Assembly (NCBI GenBank): GCA_035308765.1
Contig: DATGGA010000035.1
Span: 1-10,876, forward strand
DNA: 10,876 nt
Direction: 5' to 3'
DNA from: RBG-16-66-20 sp035308765
GTDB taxonomy: Bacteria > Pseudomonadota > Gammaproteobacteria > Burkholderiales > SG8-39
In this document: positions 1 to 7,198 of the stretch, one piece after another
Numbering within the stretch: the stretch's first letter is position 1
How the letters are laid out: every line of letters starts with the position of its first letter
Notes under the pieces: model-generated
Database searches by the model: none
What the model was told of the DNA's origin: nothing
Seen by the model: the letters and a program-made list of their open reading frames with translations, nothing else
Made by a program: the position numbers and the translations under genes

Positions 1-51
1 GAAAAGTATATCAACTGCGGCTCGCGCCGCGCCAGAGTTCGCCGATGGTAA
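1..51 (+). CDS. Possible 3' end of an upstream gene (partial)
   Basis: Frame 1 is open from the first base of the window to a TAA at 49-51 and would encode a 16-residue tail ending in a basic stretch (EKYINCGSRRARVRRW). The stop would overlap the ATG of the kinase at 45 by 7 bp, the same kind of overlap seen at most other junctions in this window, which is the main reason to list it. The other two frames are also open across this short stretch, so the reading frame cannot be decided, and I do not recognise a family. Confidence 0.3.
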   Translation, partial: EKYINCGSRRARVRRW

Positions 52-1055
52 GATTCCGCGCACGCTTGAGCCCCTCGCTGCCTGAAGAAGTCCTCGCGTT
101 CCTGAGAAAGCATCGCCTGGCAGCCGCCGGCGAGCTGCCTCACGCCATGGCGCTGGCCGGCGGCGTGTCCTCCGACATCTGGCGCGTGGAACTCGCTGTG
201 GGGCCGATCTGCGTCAAGCGCGCGTTGCCGCGGCTGCGGGTGGAGCAGCTCTGGGAGGTGCCGGTCGGGCGCAACCGCTACGAACGCATGTGGATGGAGG
301 CCGCGAACGCCATCATTCCCGGCGTGACGCCGAAAGTGCTCGCGGCGGACGACGCCGGCTGTTTCGCGATGGAGCTCCTGGAGAATTACCCGCTCTGGAA
401 AACGGAGCTTGCCGCAGGCCGCGCCGACCGCGATTTCGCGGCAAAGGTCGGCAGCCGCCTCGCGCGCATCCACGCGGCGACCGCCGGCGACAAGGACTGC
501 GCCGCCCGGTTCGACACCGACGCCAACTTCCGCGCCATCCGCCTCGATCCCTACCTGCTTGCGGCCGGGAAGGTTCATGCCTCCTTCGAGAAGCAGCTGA
601 AAAACCTTGCCGAAAGAACCGCTCGAAACAAGCTCGCGCTCGTGCACGGCGACGTGAGTCCGAAAAATATCCTCGTCGGCCCGCAGGGCCCCGTGTTCCT
701 GGACGCCGAGTGCGCCTGGTATGGCGATCCCGCCTTCGACCTCGCCTTCTGCCTCAATCACCTCCTGCTGAAAGGCCTCTGGGTGCCGGTGCGCCGCAGC
801 GCGTTCCTGAAATGCTTCGACGTGCTCGCCGAGGCCTACCTCGCCGGCGTCGCCTGGGAACCGCGCGCAGAGATCGAAGCGCGCGCTGCCACGCTGCTGC
901 CCGGCCTGCTGCTCGCGCGTGTCGACGGCAAATCGCCGGTCGAATACCTCACCTCGGCAGCGGACAAGGATTTCGTTCGCGAAATTGCCGGCCGCTTCCT
1001 GCTGGCGCCGCCCGCCACGCTCGCCGAAATCAGAGCCTCATGGCAAAGATCCTAG
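45..1055 (+). CDS. APH/methylthioribose-kinase-fold phosphotransferase
   Basis: This 336-residue protein is a small-molecule kinase of the aminoglycoside phosphotransferase/choline kinase/MTR kinase fold. An N-terminal nucleotide-binding lobe shows a glycine turn (ALAGGVSSDIWRV, residues 36-48) and a likely ATP-binding lysine (VKRA, K58). The catalytic loop is LVHGDVSPKNIL (199-210), with D203 as probable base and N208 as metal ligand. The metal-binding DFG equivalent is FLDAECAWYGDPAFDLAF (218-235), with D220. The wording around HGD and the EFAFYG-like region recalls MTR kinase, but the substrate cannot be read from sequence. It acts in the cytoplasm; no signal peptide or membrane segment is seen. 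The frame stays open upstream of ATG 45 and there is no clear Shine-Dalgarno, so an earlier start outside the window is possible. Its 3' end overlaps the enolase-like gene by 16 bp, suggesting coupled translation and a shared pathway in which this enzyme makes the phosphorylated substrate. Confidence 0.85.
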   Translation: MVRFRARLSPSLPEEVLAFLRKHRLAAAGELPHAMALAGGVSSDIWRVELAVGPICVKRALPRLRVEQLWEVPVGRNRYERMWMEAANAIIPGVTPKVLAADDAGCFAMELLENYPLWKTELAAGRADRDFAAKVGSRLARIHAATAGDKDCAARFDTDANFRAIRLDPYLLAAGKVHASFEKQLKNLAERTARNKLALVHGDVSPKNILVGPQGPVFLDAECAWYGDPAFDLAFCLNHLLLKGLWVPVRRSAFLKCFDVLAEAYLAGVAWEPRAEIEARAATLLPGLLLARVDGKSPVEYLTSAADKDFVREIAGRFLLAPPATLAEIRASWQRS

Positions 1056-2284
1056 AAGTCCTCGGCCGCAGCGTCTGGGACTCGCGCGGACGCCCCACTG
1101 TGGAAGTCGAGGTGGCCGTAAAAGGAGCGCGCGGGCGGGCGATAGCTCCTGCGGGAGCTTCCACGGGGTCCGGGGAAGCGAAAAGCATCGAGGTCCGACA
1201 AGCCGTACACGGCGTCAATACGGAGATTCGTAATTCTCTTGTCGGAAAACCCTTGCGCCAGGAAGAAAACGACCGGACGCTCGTTGCGCTGGACGGCACT
1301 CCCGATAAATCCCGCCTGGGCGGCAACGCCATCGTCGCCGTGTCGCTGGCCTGCGCCCATGCCGCCGCGGCCGCGGCCAAGAAACCGCTCTGGCGCTTTC
1401 TCTCGGGCGGCAAGCCGGTCGCCATGCCGGTGCCTCAGATCCAGGTCTTCGGCGGCGGCGCGCACGCCCACGGCAGCATGGATGTGCAGGACTTCATGAT
1501 CGTGTGCACCGGCGCGGGCAGCTTTACCGAGGCGCTCGAATGGACGGCGGAGGTATACAGGGCCGCCGGCGCGCGGCTGGCGAAGCGCGGTGCGCTGCAC
1601 GGCGTCGCCGACGAAGGCGGCTATTGGCCCGCCTTCAAGTCGAACGAGCAGGCGCTGGAAGAACTGACGGGCGCGATCAGCGACGCTGGCCACGAGCCTG
1701 GCGCGGACATTGGCATCGCGCTCGACATCGCGGCGACGCAGCTTTGGCGCGACGGGCGCTATCACCTGGCGCTGGAAAAAAAGGCCCTCACCGCTTCGCA
1801 ACTGCATTCGATGCTGCTGCAGTGGATCGACCGCTACCCCATCGTCTCCATCGAGGATCCGTTCGCGGAGCACGACGCGGAAGCGATGGCTTCTTTCACG
1901 CGTACCGCCGGCGCCCGCATCCAGATTGTGGGAGATGATTTCTTTGTCACCAACGCGGACCGGGTGAAAAACGCCTCCGGCGCCTGCAACGCGGTGCTGC
2001 TGAAACCCAACCAGGCCGGCACGCTCACCGAGACGCTGGCCTGCTGGCGCGCGGCGCAGGCGGCGGGCTACGGCGCGATCGTATCGGCGCGCTCGGGCGA
2101 GACCGAGGACGTGTCCATCGTGCATCTCGCCGTCGGCTGGGGCGTGCCGCAGCTCAAGGTCGGCAGCTTCTCGCGATCCGAGCGCATGGCAAAATGGAAC
2201 GAGGGCCTGCGCATCGAAGAAACACTGGGCAGTAGCAAGCTGCCTTATCCTGCGAGAAAATTATTTGGAAGACGATCAAATTGA
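1040..2284 (+). CDS. Enolase-family protein with altered active site
   Basis: A 414-residue homologue of phosphopyruvate hydratase (usual length about 420-440). Recognisable blocks are the N-terminal SVWDSRGRPTVE, the loop AGASTG (38-43, with S41 matching yeast Ser39), GGNAIVAVSLA, AHAHG (H142 matching His159), ADEGGYWP (E192 matching Glu211), metal ligands D229, E272 (SIEDP) and D299 (VGDD), LLKPNQAGTLTE (K322 matching the catalytic Lys345) and K373 (matching Lys396). Two changes stand out: SHRSGETED has become SARSGETED, so the His373 position is A350, and QEFM has become QDFM, so the Glu168 position is D151. The metal site and general base are kept, so it probably still abstracts an alpha proton from a phosphorylated acid, but may not be the glycolytic enolase. 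ATG 1040 gives the normal enolase N-terminus; the frame is open far upstream only as a shadow of the kinase. The last codons (2250-2284) are AT-rich. The pairing with a kinase suggests kinase then dehydratase (inference). Confidence 0.85.
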   Translation: MAKILEVLGRSVWDSRGRPTVEVEVAVKGARGRAIAPAGASTGSGEAKSIEVRQAVHGVNTEIRNSLVGKPLRQEENDRTLVALDGTPDKSRLGGNAIVAVSLACAHAAAAAAKKPLWRFLSGGKPVAMPVPQIQVFGGGAHAHGSMDVQDFMIVCTGAGSFTEALEWTAEVYRAAGARLAKRGALHGVADEGGYWPAFKSNEQALEELTGAISDAGHEPGADIGIALDIAATQLWRDGRYHLALEKKALTASQLHSMLLQWIDRYPIVSIEDPFAEHDAEAMASFTRTAGARIQIVGDDFFVTNADRVKNASGACNAVLLKPNQAGTLTETLACWRAAQAAGYGAIVSARSGETEDVSIVHLAVGWGVPQLKVGSFSRSERMAKWNEGLRIEETLGSSKLPYPARKLFGRRSN

Positions 2285-2306
2285 GTAACCATCGTCAAAC
2301 CGATTC

Positions 2307-2313
2307 GAGGAGA
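2307..2313 (+). promoter_or_regulatory. Ribosome binding site of the M19 dipeptidase
   Basis: GAGGAGA lies 5 nt before ATG 2319. It decides the start among three in-frame ATGs (2319, 2325, 2334), since the two later ones would be too far away. Confidence 0.75.
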
Positions 2314-2318
2314 ACACT

Positions 2319-3407
2319 ATGTGCATGTGTGGAATGATCCTGACCCGCCGGCAATTGCTCACCATGGCGCTGACGGCATCGGCAGGAACGATGTTCCCTG
2401 GGAAACGTGCGCGGGCGGCGGAACTGTCCTCCGCGGCAAAGGAAATCCTGCAGAAGACGATCACCGTTGACGCCCACAGCCACGCCCGCGGCCTGGTGTT
2501 CGGGCCCAAGATGGACGACAGCCTCGCCACCGGCATGCGCGAAGGCATGCTCAGCGCAGTGTGCCTCGCGCACGTGCCCGACGGCCCGGTGATCGGCCGG
2601 AACGCTGCGGGCGTGCTGGGCCTCGTGCGCACCCCCGCGCCCGGAGACCTGTACAAGGCGCATCTCGAGCGGCTGGATTGGGTCGACCGTTTTTCCACCG
2701 GCTACGGAATACGGCGCGTGATGACGCTCGCCGAACTGAAGGACGCCAAGGCGAAAGGCGAGCCCGCGGTCATCCAGGACATAGAGGGCTGCGATTTCCT
2801 CGACGGCAAGCTCGAACGCCTCGAGGAGGCCTACCGGCGCGGCGTCCGGGTGATCCAGCTGGTCCACTACATCCCGAACGACATCGGCGATTTCCAGACC
2901 GGCCCCGTGAAGCACAACGGCATGACTGAGTTCGGGGCGAGCGTCGTTCGGGAGCTGAATCGCCTCGGCGTGCTGGTGGACGTGGCGCACGCGACCGAGC
3001 CGCTGGTGCGGGGCGTGGTGAAGGTCGCGACGAAGCCGCTGCTCCTGTCCCATACCGCGTTGCAGGGATCGAAGGCCCAGGGCAAAACGCCGCTCGAGGG
3101 ACGGCAGATCAGTCCGGACCACGCGCGCATGATTGCGGGCACCGGCGGCGTAATAGGCGTGTGGCACTTCTTCCCGAGCATCGAGCGCTACGTCGAGGGC
3201 ATCAAGGAAATGGTCGACGTCGTCGGCGCCGATCACGTCGGCGTCGGCACCGACCAGCAGATGGCGCCCGGCGCGATCCAGGACTATGCGAACTACGGCA
3301 GCTTTGCCGACCAGATGCTGAAAAGCGGGTTCAATGCCGATGAGACCGCCAAAATCCTCGGCGGCAATTTCGTCCGCATCTTTGGCCAGGCGTCCGGCGT
3401 TACCTGA
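2319..3407 (+). CDS. Tat-exported membrane dipeptidase (peptidase family M19)
   Basis: A 362-residue zinc metallopeptidase of the renal dipeptidase family (M19), which folds as an amidohydrolase-type barrel and hydrolyses dipeptides or related amides and lactams. Family signposts in order are DAHSH (51-55), IQDIEGCD with the bridging glutamate E156, HNGMTEFG (199-206), LVDVAH with H224, LLLSHTA with H245 and HVGVGTD with D312, followed by GGNFVRIF near the C-terminus. The usual first motif is DGHND-like (H-x-D); here it is H53-x-H55, closer to other amidohydrolases. The N-terminus carries TRRQLL followed by a hydrophobic stretch (about 15-27) and an ARA-A site near 31-34, as in a twin-arginine signal, so the enzyme is probably folded in the cytoplasm and exported to the periplasm. 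Two cysteines before the RR (C2, C4) are not in a lipobox. It follows the enolase-like gene after 34 bp in the same direction and may share its transcript. Natural substrate unknown. Confidence 0.85.
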   Translation: MCMCGMILTRRQLLTMALTASAGTMFPGKRARAAELSSAAKEILQKTITVDAHSHARGLVFGPKMDDSLATGMREGMLSAVCLAHVPDGPVIGRNAAGVLGLVRTPAPGDLYKAHLERLDWVDRFSTGYGIRRVMTLAELKDAKAKGEPAVIQDIEGCDFLDGKLERLEEAYRRGVRVIQLVHYIPNDIGDFQTGPVKHNGMTEFGASVVRELNRLGVLVDVAHATEPLVRGVVKVATKPLLLSHTALQGSKAQGKTPLEGRQISPDHARMIAGTGGVIGVWHFFPSIERYVEGIKEMVDVVGADHVGVGTDQQMAPGAIQDYANYGSFADQMLKSGFNADETAKILGGNFVRIFGQASGVT

Positions 3408-3501
3408 AGGCTGCCGGCAACCGCATGATCGCTGGACCTACAGCGCTCGGCACACAGTGCGGCAGGGTACCTAGCGCGGCCTAACGGGAAATGTCGTCGC
3501 A

Positions 3502-3519
3502 ATGTGTGCCGGCGCACAT
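3502..3519. promoter_or_regulatory. 18-bp near-perfect palindrome, operator candidate
   Basis: The block ATGTGTGCCGGCGCACAT reads the same on both strands at 8 of 9 base pairs (the T/G pair at positions 6 and 13 is the exception). It lies 39 bp upstream of a possible -35 box ahead of the mlaC-like gene. The size and symmetry suit a dimeric repressor or activator, but no regulator gene is present in the window and chance GC-rich symmetry is possible. Confidence 0.3.
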
Positions 3520-3651
3520 ATCGCCGCCGGATCCTCGAATACGCTCTGACGAAGCTGTTGAGCCGCGGTCAGCGAGGATATATTCGACATCGAGGACGAG
3601 CGGGCAGAAGTCGACGTCATCGTTCAGCGCATGAATCATGACGCGAACTGA
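3516..3651 (+). pseudogene. Possible remnant of an OmpR-type winged-helix domain
   Basis: Two adjacent reading frames look protein-like. One (3516-3572) reads RRRILEYALTKLLSRGQ; the other (3568-3651) reads AVSEDIFDIEDERAEVDVIVQRMNHDAN and stops at TGA 3649. Joined by a frameshift near 3570 they resemble the order found in OmpR/PhoB DNA-binding domains: a leucine-rich 'LEY-LL--L' helix, 'G--VS-EDI', then 'VDV-I-R'. The pieces lack the rest of the domain and any receiver domain. This is pattern recognition from memory and is weak. Confidence 0.2.
3558..3584 (+). promoter_or_regulatory. Possible sigma-70 promoter for the mlaC-like gene
   Basis: TTGAGC (3558-3563, 4/6 to consensus) and TATATT (3579-3584, 5/6) are separated by 15 bp, which is shorter than the ideal 17. 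A transcript starting near 3591 would carry a leader of about 95 nt before ATG 3687. Confidence 0.3.
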
Positions 3652-3686
3652 GCAAGACTCGACGCCGTGACCACGGGAGAGATGAA

Positions 3687-4274
3687 ATGAGACTTGCCGC
3701 GCTGGTGCTGTCCTTCTTCTTCACCGTCCCCGCCCTGGCGCAGGACCTTGCACCGGACGACCTGGTGCGCCAGGTGACTGCGGACGTCCTCGACGCCATC
3801 AAGTCCGACAAGCAGCTGCAGGCTGGCGACCGCAAAAAAGCTCTGGCGCTGGCCGAGCAGAAGATCCTCCCGCACGTCGACTTTCGCGAGTCCGCAATGC
3901 TGGCGACGGGCAAGGCATGGAACGGCGCGACGCCGGGGCAGCAGGACCAGATCGTCAACGAATTCCGCTCGATGCTGGTGCGGATCTACTCCAGCGCCAT
4001 CGATGTCTACCGGGGCCAGACAATGAAAGTGCTGCCGGTGCGGCTGCCCCCGGACGCGACCGACGTGACGGTGCGCAATCAGTACCTGAGTGCGGGCCGG
4101 CCACCGGTGCCGGTCGAATACGCGATGAAGAAGACGCCCGGGGGTTGGATGATCTATGACATCACGGTGGATGGGGTGAGTCTGGTACTCACCTACCGCG
4201 CCGAGTTCGAACAGATCACCAGGGTCTCTGGCGTTGACGGGCTGATCAAGCGCCTGAAGGAGAAGAACGCCTAG
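3687..4274 (+). CDS. mlaC: MlaC/Ttg2D-type periplasmic phospholipid carrier
   Basis: A 195-residue exported protein of the MlaC (Ttg2D, toluene tolerance) family. In the known system MlaC ferries phospholipids through the periplasm between the outer-membrane MlaA complex and the inner-membrane MlaFEDB transporter. A signal peptide is clear: MR, hydrophobic core 3-14, then PALA-Q with likely cleavage after A18. The mature part shows the family features: helical N-terminus, KILPHVDFRESAMLATGKAW (59-78), an 'F-SML-R-Y' helix (93-101), and the block GGWMIYDITVDGVSLVLTYRAEF (152-174), which matches the MlaC 'W-v-Dv-idGvSLv--YR-eF' pattern. Length is normal (about 190-215). The start is fixed by GGGAGA at 3675-3680, 6 nt before ATG. 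It is odd that the usual neighbours mlaF, mlaE, mlaD and mlaB are absent: upstream is a dipeptidase and downstream a convergent ATPase. It may be a solitary paralogue. Confidence 0.85.
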   Translation: MRLAALVLSFFFTVPALAQDLAPDDLVRQVTADVLDAIKSDKQLQAGDRKKALALAEQKILPHVDFRESAMLATGKAWNGATPGQQDQIVNEFRSMLVRIYSSAIDVYRGQTMKVLPVRLPPDATDVTVRNQYLSAGRPPVPVEYAMKKTPGGWMIYDITVDGVSLVLTYRAEFEQITRVSGVDGLIKRLKEKNA

Positions 4275-4296
4275 CCGTCATGAGCACCTGCTGCAC

Positions 4297-4311
4297 CGCC
4301 GCTTCGCGAAC

Positions 4312-4322
<11 letters not shown>
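4297..4322. terminator. Possible bidirectional stem-loop between convergent genes
   Basis: CGCCGCT (4297-4303) and AGCGGCG (4316-4322) form a perfect 7-bp stem with a 12-nt loop in the 37-bp gap between the mlaC-like gene and the convergent ATPase, running into the last codons of the ATPase. There is no T-run on either side, so it is at best a weak or partial terminator. Confidence 0.3.
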
Positions 4323-4968
<646 letters not shown>

Positions 4969-4994
4969 GGGAGCCGCATTCTAGTCGCTCGTCC

Positions 4995-5023
4995 TAGACA
5001 CCCCGGGACGCCCTTGCTAGACT
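4995..5023 (+). promoter_or_regulatory. Putative sigma-70 promoter of livK
   Basis: TAGACA (4995-5000, 5/6 to TTGACA) and TAGACT (5018-5023, 4/6 to TATAAT) are separated by exactly 17 bp. Transcription would begin near 5030, leaving a very short leader just before the ribosome binding site at 5033, which is the weak point of this call. It lies in the 75-bp gap shared with the divergent ATPase gene. Confidence 0.4.
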
Positions 5024-5032
5024 GAATTTCCT

Positions 5033-5038
5033 AGGAGG
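5033..5038 (+). promoter_or_regulatory. Strong ribosome binding site of livK
   Basis: A perfect AGGAGG sits 5 nt upstream of ATG 5044, the best Shine-Dalgarno in the window. It fits high production of an abundant periplasmic binding protein. Confidence 0.85.
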
Positions 5039-5043
5039 AACGC

Positions 5044-6231
5044 ATGCAAAAAACCACCCGTGCCCTGCTCGCCGGCCTGATCGCGGCCGCGTTCATCGCG
5101 ACGCCCGCGCTGGCCCAGCAGAAACTCAAGATCGGCTTCATCTCCACCTTCTCCGGCCCGCAGGGCGTGATCGGCGAGGACATGAAGAACTCGGTCGAAC
5201 TCGCGCTCGATCACCTGAACCGGAAGGTCGGCGGCCTCGATACCGAAATCTTCTACGGCGACGACCAGGTCAAGCCCGACGTCGGCAAGCAGGTGGCCGA
5301 GGAAATGCTGAAGAAGAACAACGTCGATTTCGTCGCTGGTGTCATCTGGTCCAACGTGATGCTCGCAGTAGCGCCGACCGTCACCGGCGCGGGCAAGTTC
5401 ATGATCGGCACCAACGCCGGCCCGAACCAGCTCGCCGGCGCCGACTGCAACGAGATGTTCTTCACCACCTCGTGGCAGAACGACGAGACGCCCGAGGCGA
5501 TGGGGAAGTACATGCAGGACAAGGGCATCCAGGACGTCTACCTGATGGCGCCGAACTACGCCGCGGGCAAGGACATGCTCACCGGCTTCAAGCGCTACTA
5601 CAAGGGCCGGATCGTGGACGAGGTCTACACGCGCCTCGGCCAGACGGACTATCAGGCCGAACTGTCGCAGCTGCGCTCGAAGAACCCGAAGGCGGTGTTC
5701 GTGTTCCTGCCGGGCGGGATGGGCATCCAGTTCCTCAAGCAGTACTCGCAGGCGGGACTGCGCGCACAGTTCCCCCTGTACTCGGTGTACACCGTAGACG
5801 AGCTCTCGATCCCGGCGGTGAAGCATGCCGCGCTCGGCCAGCTCGAGACGCGCTACTGGAGCCAGGACCTGAAGAACGACGCCAACGTCAAGTTCGTCGG
5901 CGACTATCGCAAGAAGTACGGCGGCAAAACGCCTTCCTACTACGGCGCGCAGAGCTATGACGGCATCATGCTGATCGACTCGGCGGTGCGCGCGGTGAAG
6001 GGCAACCTCGCGGACAAGAAAGGCATGATCGCGGCCATGCGCAAGGCGGATTTCAAGTCCACGCGCGGCAAGTTCAGCTACAACCACAACCATTTCCCGA
6101 TCGAGAACTTCTACCTGCTGAAGACGGTCGCGGGCCCCACTCCGTCGTCGGATCCGGTGATGGAAATTCAGCAGACGGTGTTCACGGCCCACAAGGACGC
6201 CTATTCCCAGGACTGCAAGATGAAGTGGTAG
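5044..6231 (+). CDS. livK: HAAT-family ABC transporter substrate-binding protein
   Basis: A 395-residue periplasmic binding protein of the LivK-like type (Peripla_BP_6). It has a clear signal peptide (MQKTTR, hydrophobic core 8-20, ALA-QQ with cleavage after A24). The mature protein opens with LKIGFISTFSGPQGVIGEDMKNSVELALDHLN, the standard first lobe of this family. FVAGVIWSNVMLAVAPTV (96-113) and the 'YGAQSYDGIMLIDSAV' block (300-315) are also typical. Two cysteines, C135 and C391, could form a disulfide. Proteins of this class bind branched-chain amino acids, amides, urea or aromatic acids. Here the downstream genes are ring-oxygenases, so an aromatic carboxylate is more likely than leucine (inference from context). 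The gene is followed within about 20 bp by an intrinsic terminator, which should give more livK transcript than transcript of the permease and ATPase genes. Start fixed by the AGGAGG. Confidence 0.92.
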   Translation: MQKTTRALLAGLIAAAFIATPALAQQKLKIGFISTFSGPQGVIGEDMKNSVELALDHLNRKVGGLDTEIFYGDDQVKPDVGKQVAEEMLKKNNVDFVAGVIWSNVMLAVAPTVTGAGKFMIGTNAGPNQLAGADCNEMFFTTSWQNDETPEAMGKYMQDKGIQDVYLMAPNYAAGKDMLTGFKRYYKGRIVDEVYTRLGQTDYQAELSQLRSKNPKAVFVFLPGGMGIQFLKQYSQAGLRAQFPLYSVYTVDELSIPAVKHAALGQLETRYWSQDLKNDANVKFVGDYRKKYGGKTPSYYGAQSYDGIMLIDSAVRAVKGNLADKKGMIAAMRKADFKSTRGKFSYNHNHFPIENFYLLKTVAGPTPSSDPVMEIQQTVFTAHKDAYSQDCKMKW

Positions 6232-6251
6232 CAATGCCGGAGGCCTACGAG

Positions 6252-6276
6252 GGGGCGCTGCGCGCCCCTTTTTTTT
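6252..6276 (+). terminator. Intrinsic terminator/attenuator between livK and livH
   Basis: GGGGCGC (6252-6258), a TGC loop, GCGCCCC (6262-6268) and eight T (6269-6276) make a textbook rho-independent terminator: a perfect 7-bp all-G/C stem followed directly by the T-run. Only one base separates the T-run from the livH start codon at 6278. It probably allows partial read-through, since no other promoter for livH is evident, and so sets the ratio of binding protein to membrane complex. Confidence 0.88.
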
Positions 6277-6277
6277 G

Positions 6278-7198
6278 ATGGATTTCGTTCTCATCGCCGA
6301 ACAAACCCTGAACGGGCTGCAGCTCGGCGTGATGCTGTTCCTGCTCGCGGCGGGGCTGACGCTGGTGTTCGGCATCATGAACCTGGTCAACCTCGCCCAC
6401 GGCGCGCTGTACATGGTGGGCGCCTACCTGACGACGTATTTCTACCAGGCGACCGGGTCGTACCTGCTGGCGGTGGTGCTGGGCCTCGCCGGCACGCTGG
6501 CGGTGGGAGTCGTCACCGAGCTGGTCGCGCTGCGCACGCTCTACGAGAGGGACCACCTCGACCAGGTGCTCGCCACCTTCGGCCTGATCCTGTTCTTCAA
6601 CGAGCTGATCGTGATCCTGTGGGGCCGCGCGGCGATCTACAGCACCATCCCTGACTACCTCTCCGGCCAGGTCGATCTGTTCGGCAGCCTCCACTATCCG
6701 GTGTATCGCCTGCTGATCATAGTCGTCGGCCTGGCGGTGGCGCTGCTGCTCTGGTTCGTCGTGGCGCGCACGCGCCTGGGCATGCTGATCCGCGCCGGGG
6801 CGAGCAACCGCGCCATGGTGGCAGCGCTGGGCGTCAATATCCGCCTCCTCTACACCATCGTCTTCGGCTTCGGCGCGGCGCTCGCCGGCCTCGCGGGCCT
6901 GCTGGCCGGGCCGATCTACGCGGTGCAGCCCGGCATGGGCGAGCTGATCCTGATCCAGGTGTTCGTCGTCATCGTCATCGGCGGCATCGGCTCGATCCGC
7001 GGCGCGCTCGCGGGCGCACTGATCGTCGGCATGGTGGATACGCTCGGGCGCGCGTTCCTCAAACCCATCCTCGCCACGGTGATCTCGCCCCCGGCCGCCG
7101 AAACAGCCGGGCCGGCGCTTGCCTCGATGCTGATCTATCTCCTGATGGCCGTGGTGCTCGCATTCCGCCCTGCCGGACTGTTTCCTGCCGCGCGATGA
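6278..7198 (+). CDS. livH: HAAT-family ABC transporter permease LivH
   Basis: A 306-residue inner-membrane permease, very hydrophobic with about eight membrane segments, of the LivH type. It pairs with LivM to form the channel of the transporter. The N-terminus MDFVLIAEQTLNGLQLGVML and the block GLTLVFGIMNLVNLAHGALYMVGAY (26-50) are classic LivH. RTRLGMLIRAGASNRAMVAALGVN is the cytoplasmic loop that contacts the ATPase, and VFVVIVIGGIGSIRGALAGALIVG lies near the C-terminus. ATG 6278 gives the expected N-terminus; a TTG at 6275 in the T-run is formally in frame but unlikely. No Shine-Dalgarno precedes it. The only purine-rich run (6249-6255) lies in the terminator stem, 22 nt away, so initiation must be unusual or inefficient. 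The stop overlaps the livM start (ATGA). Confidence 0.92.
   Translation: MDFVLIAEQTLNGLQLGVMLFLLAAGLTLVFGIMNLVNLAHGALYMVGAYLTTYFYQATGSYLLAVVLGLAGTLAVGVVTELVALRTLYERDHLDQVLATFGLILFFNELIVILWGRAAIYSTIPDYLSGQVDLFGSLHYPVYRLLIIVVGLAVALLLWFVVARTRLGMLIRAGASNRAMVAALGVNIRLLYTIVFGFGAALAGLAGLLAGPIYAVQPGMGELILIQVFVVIVIGGIGSIRGALAGALIVGMVDTLGRAFLKPILATVISPPAAETAGPALASMLIYLLMAVVLAFRPAGLFPAAR

Larger units (their letters stand above)
3408..3686. other. 279-bp intergenic region without an intact gene
   Basis: No complete coding region with a start site and family features is visible here on either strand. It holds a near-palindrome (3502-3519), a possible sigma-70 promoter (3558-3584) and a stretch that reads like a broken coding remnant (3516-3651). 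I see no convincing intrinsic terminator after the dipeptidase. Confidence 0.6.

Noticed and set aside
290..1039. Reading frame of the enolase-like gene is open for 750 bp upstream of ATG 1040
   Set aside because: The extra translation is arginine- and proline-rich low-quality sequence antiphase to the well-supported kinase; the enolase N-terminal pattern begins exactly at 1040.
1052..2125. Long open frame on the minus strand opposite the enolase-like gene
   Set aside because: It is a shadow of GC-rich codon usage: rich in R, A, G and H, without a family pattern, and fully inside a recognisable gene.
6275..6277. TTG as livH start
   Set aside because: It lies in the terminator T-run and adds one residue; the following ATG at 6278 matches the family N-terminus.
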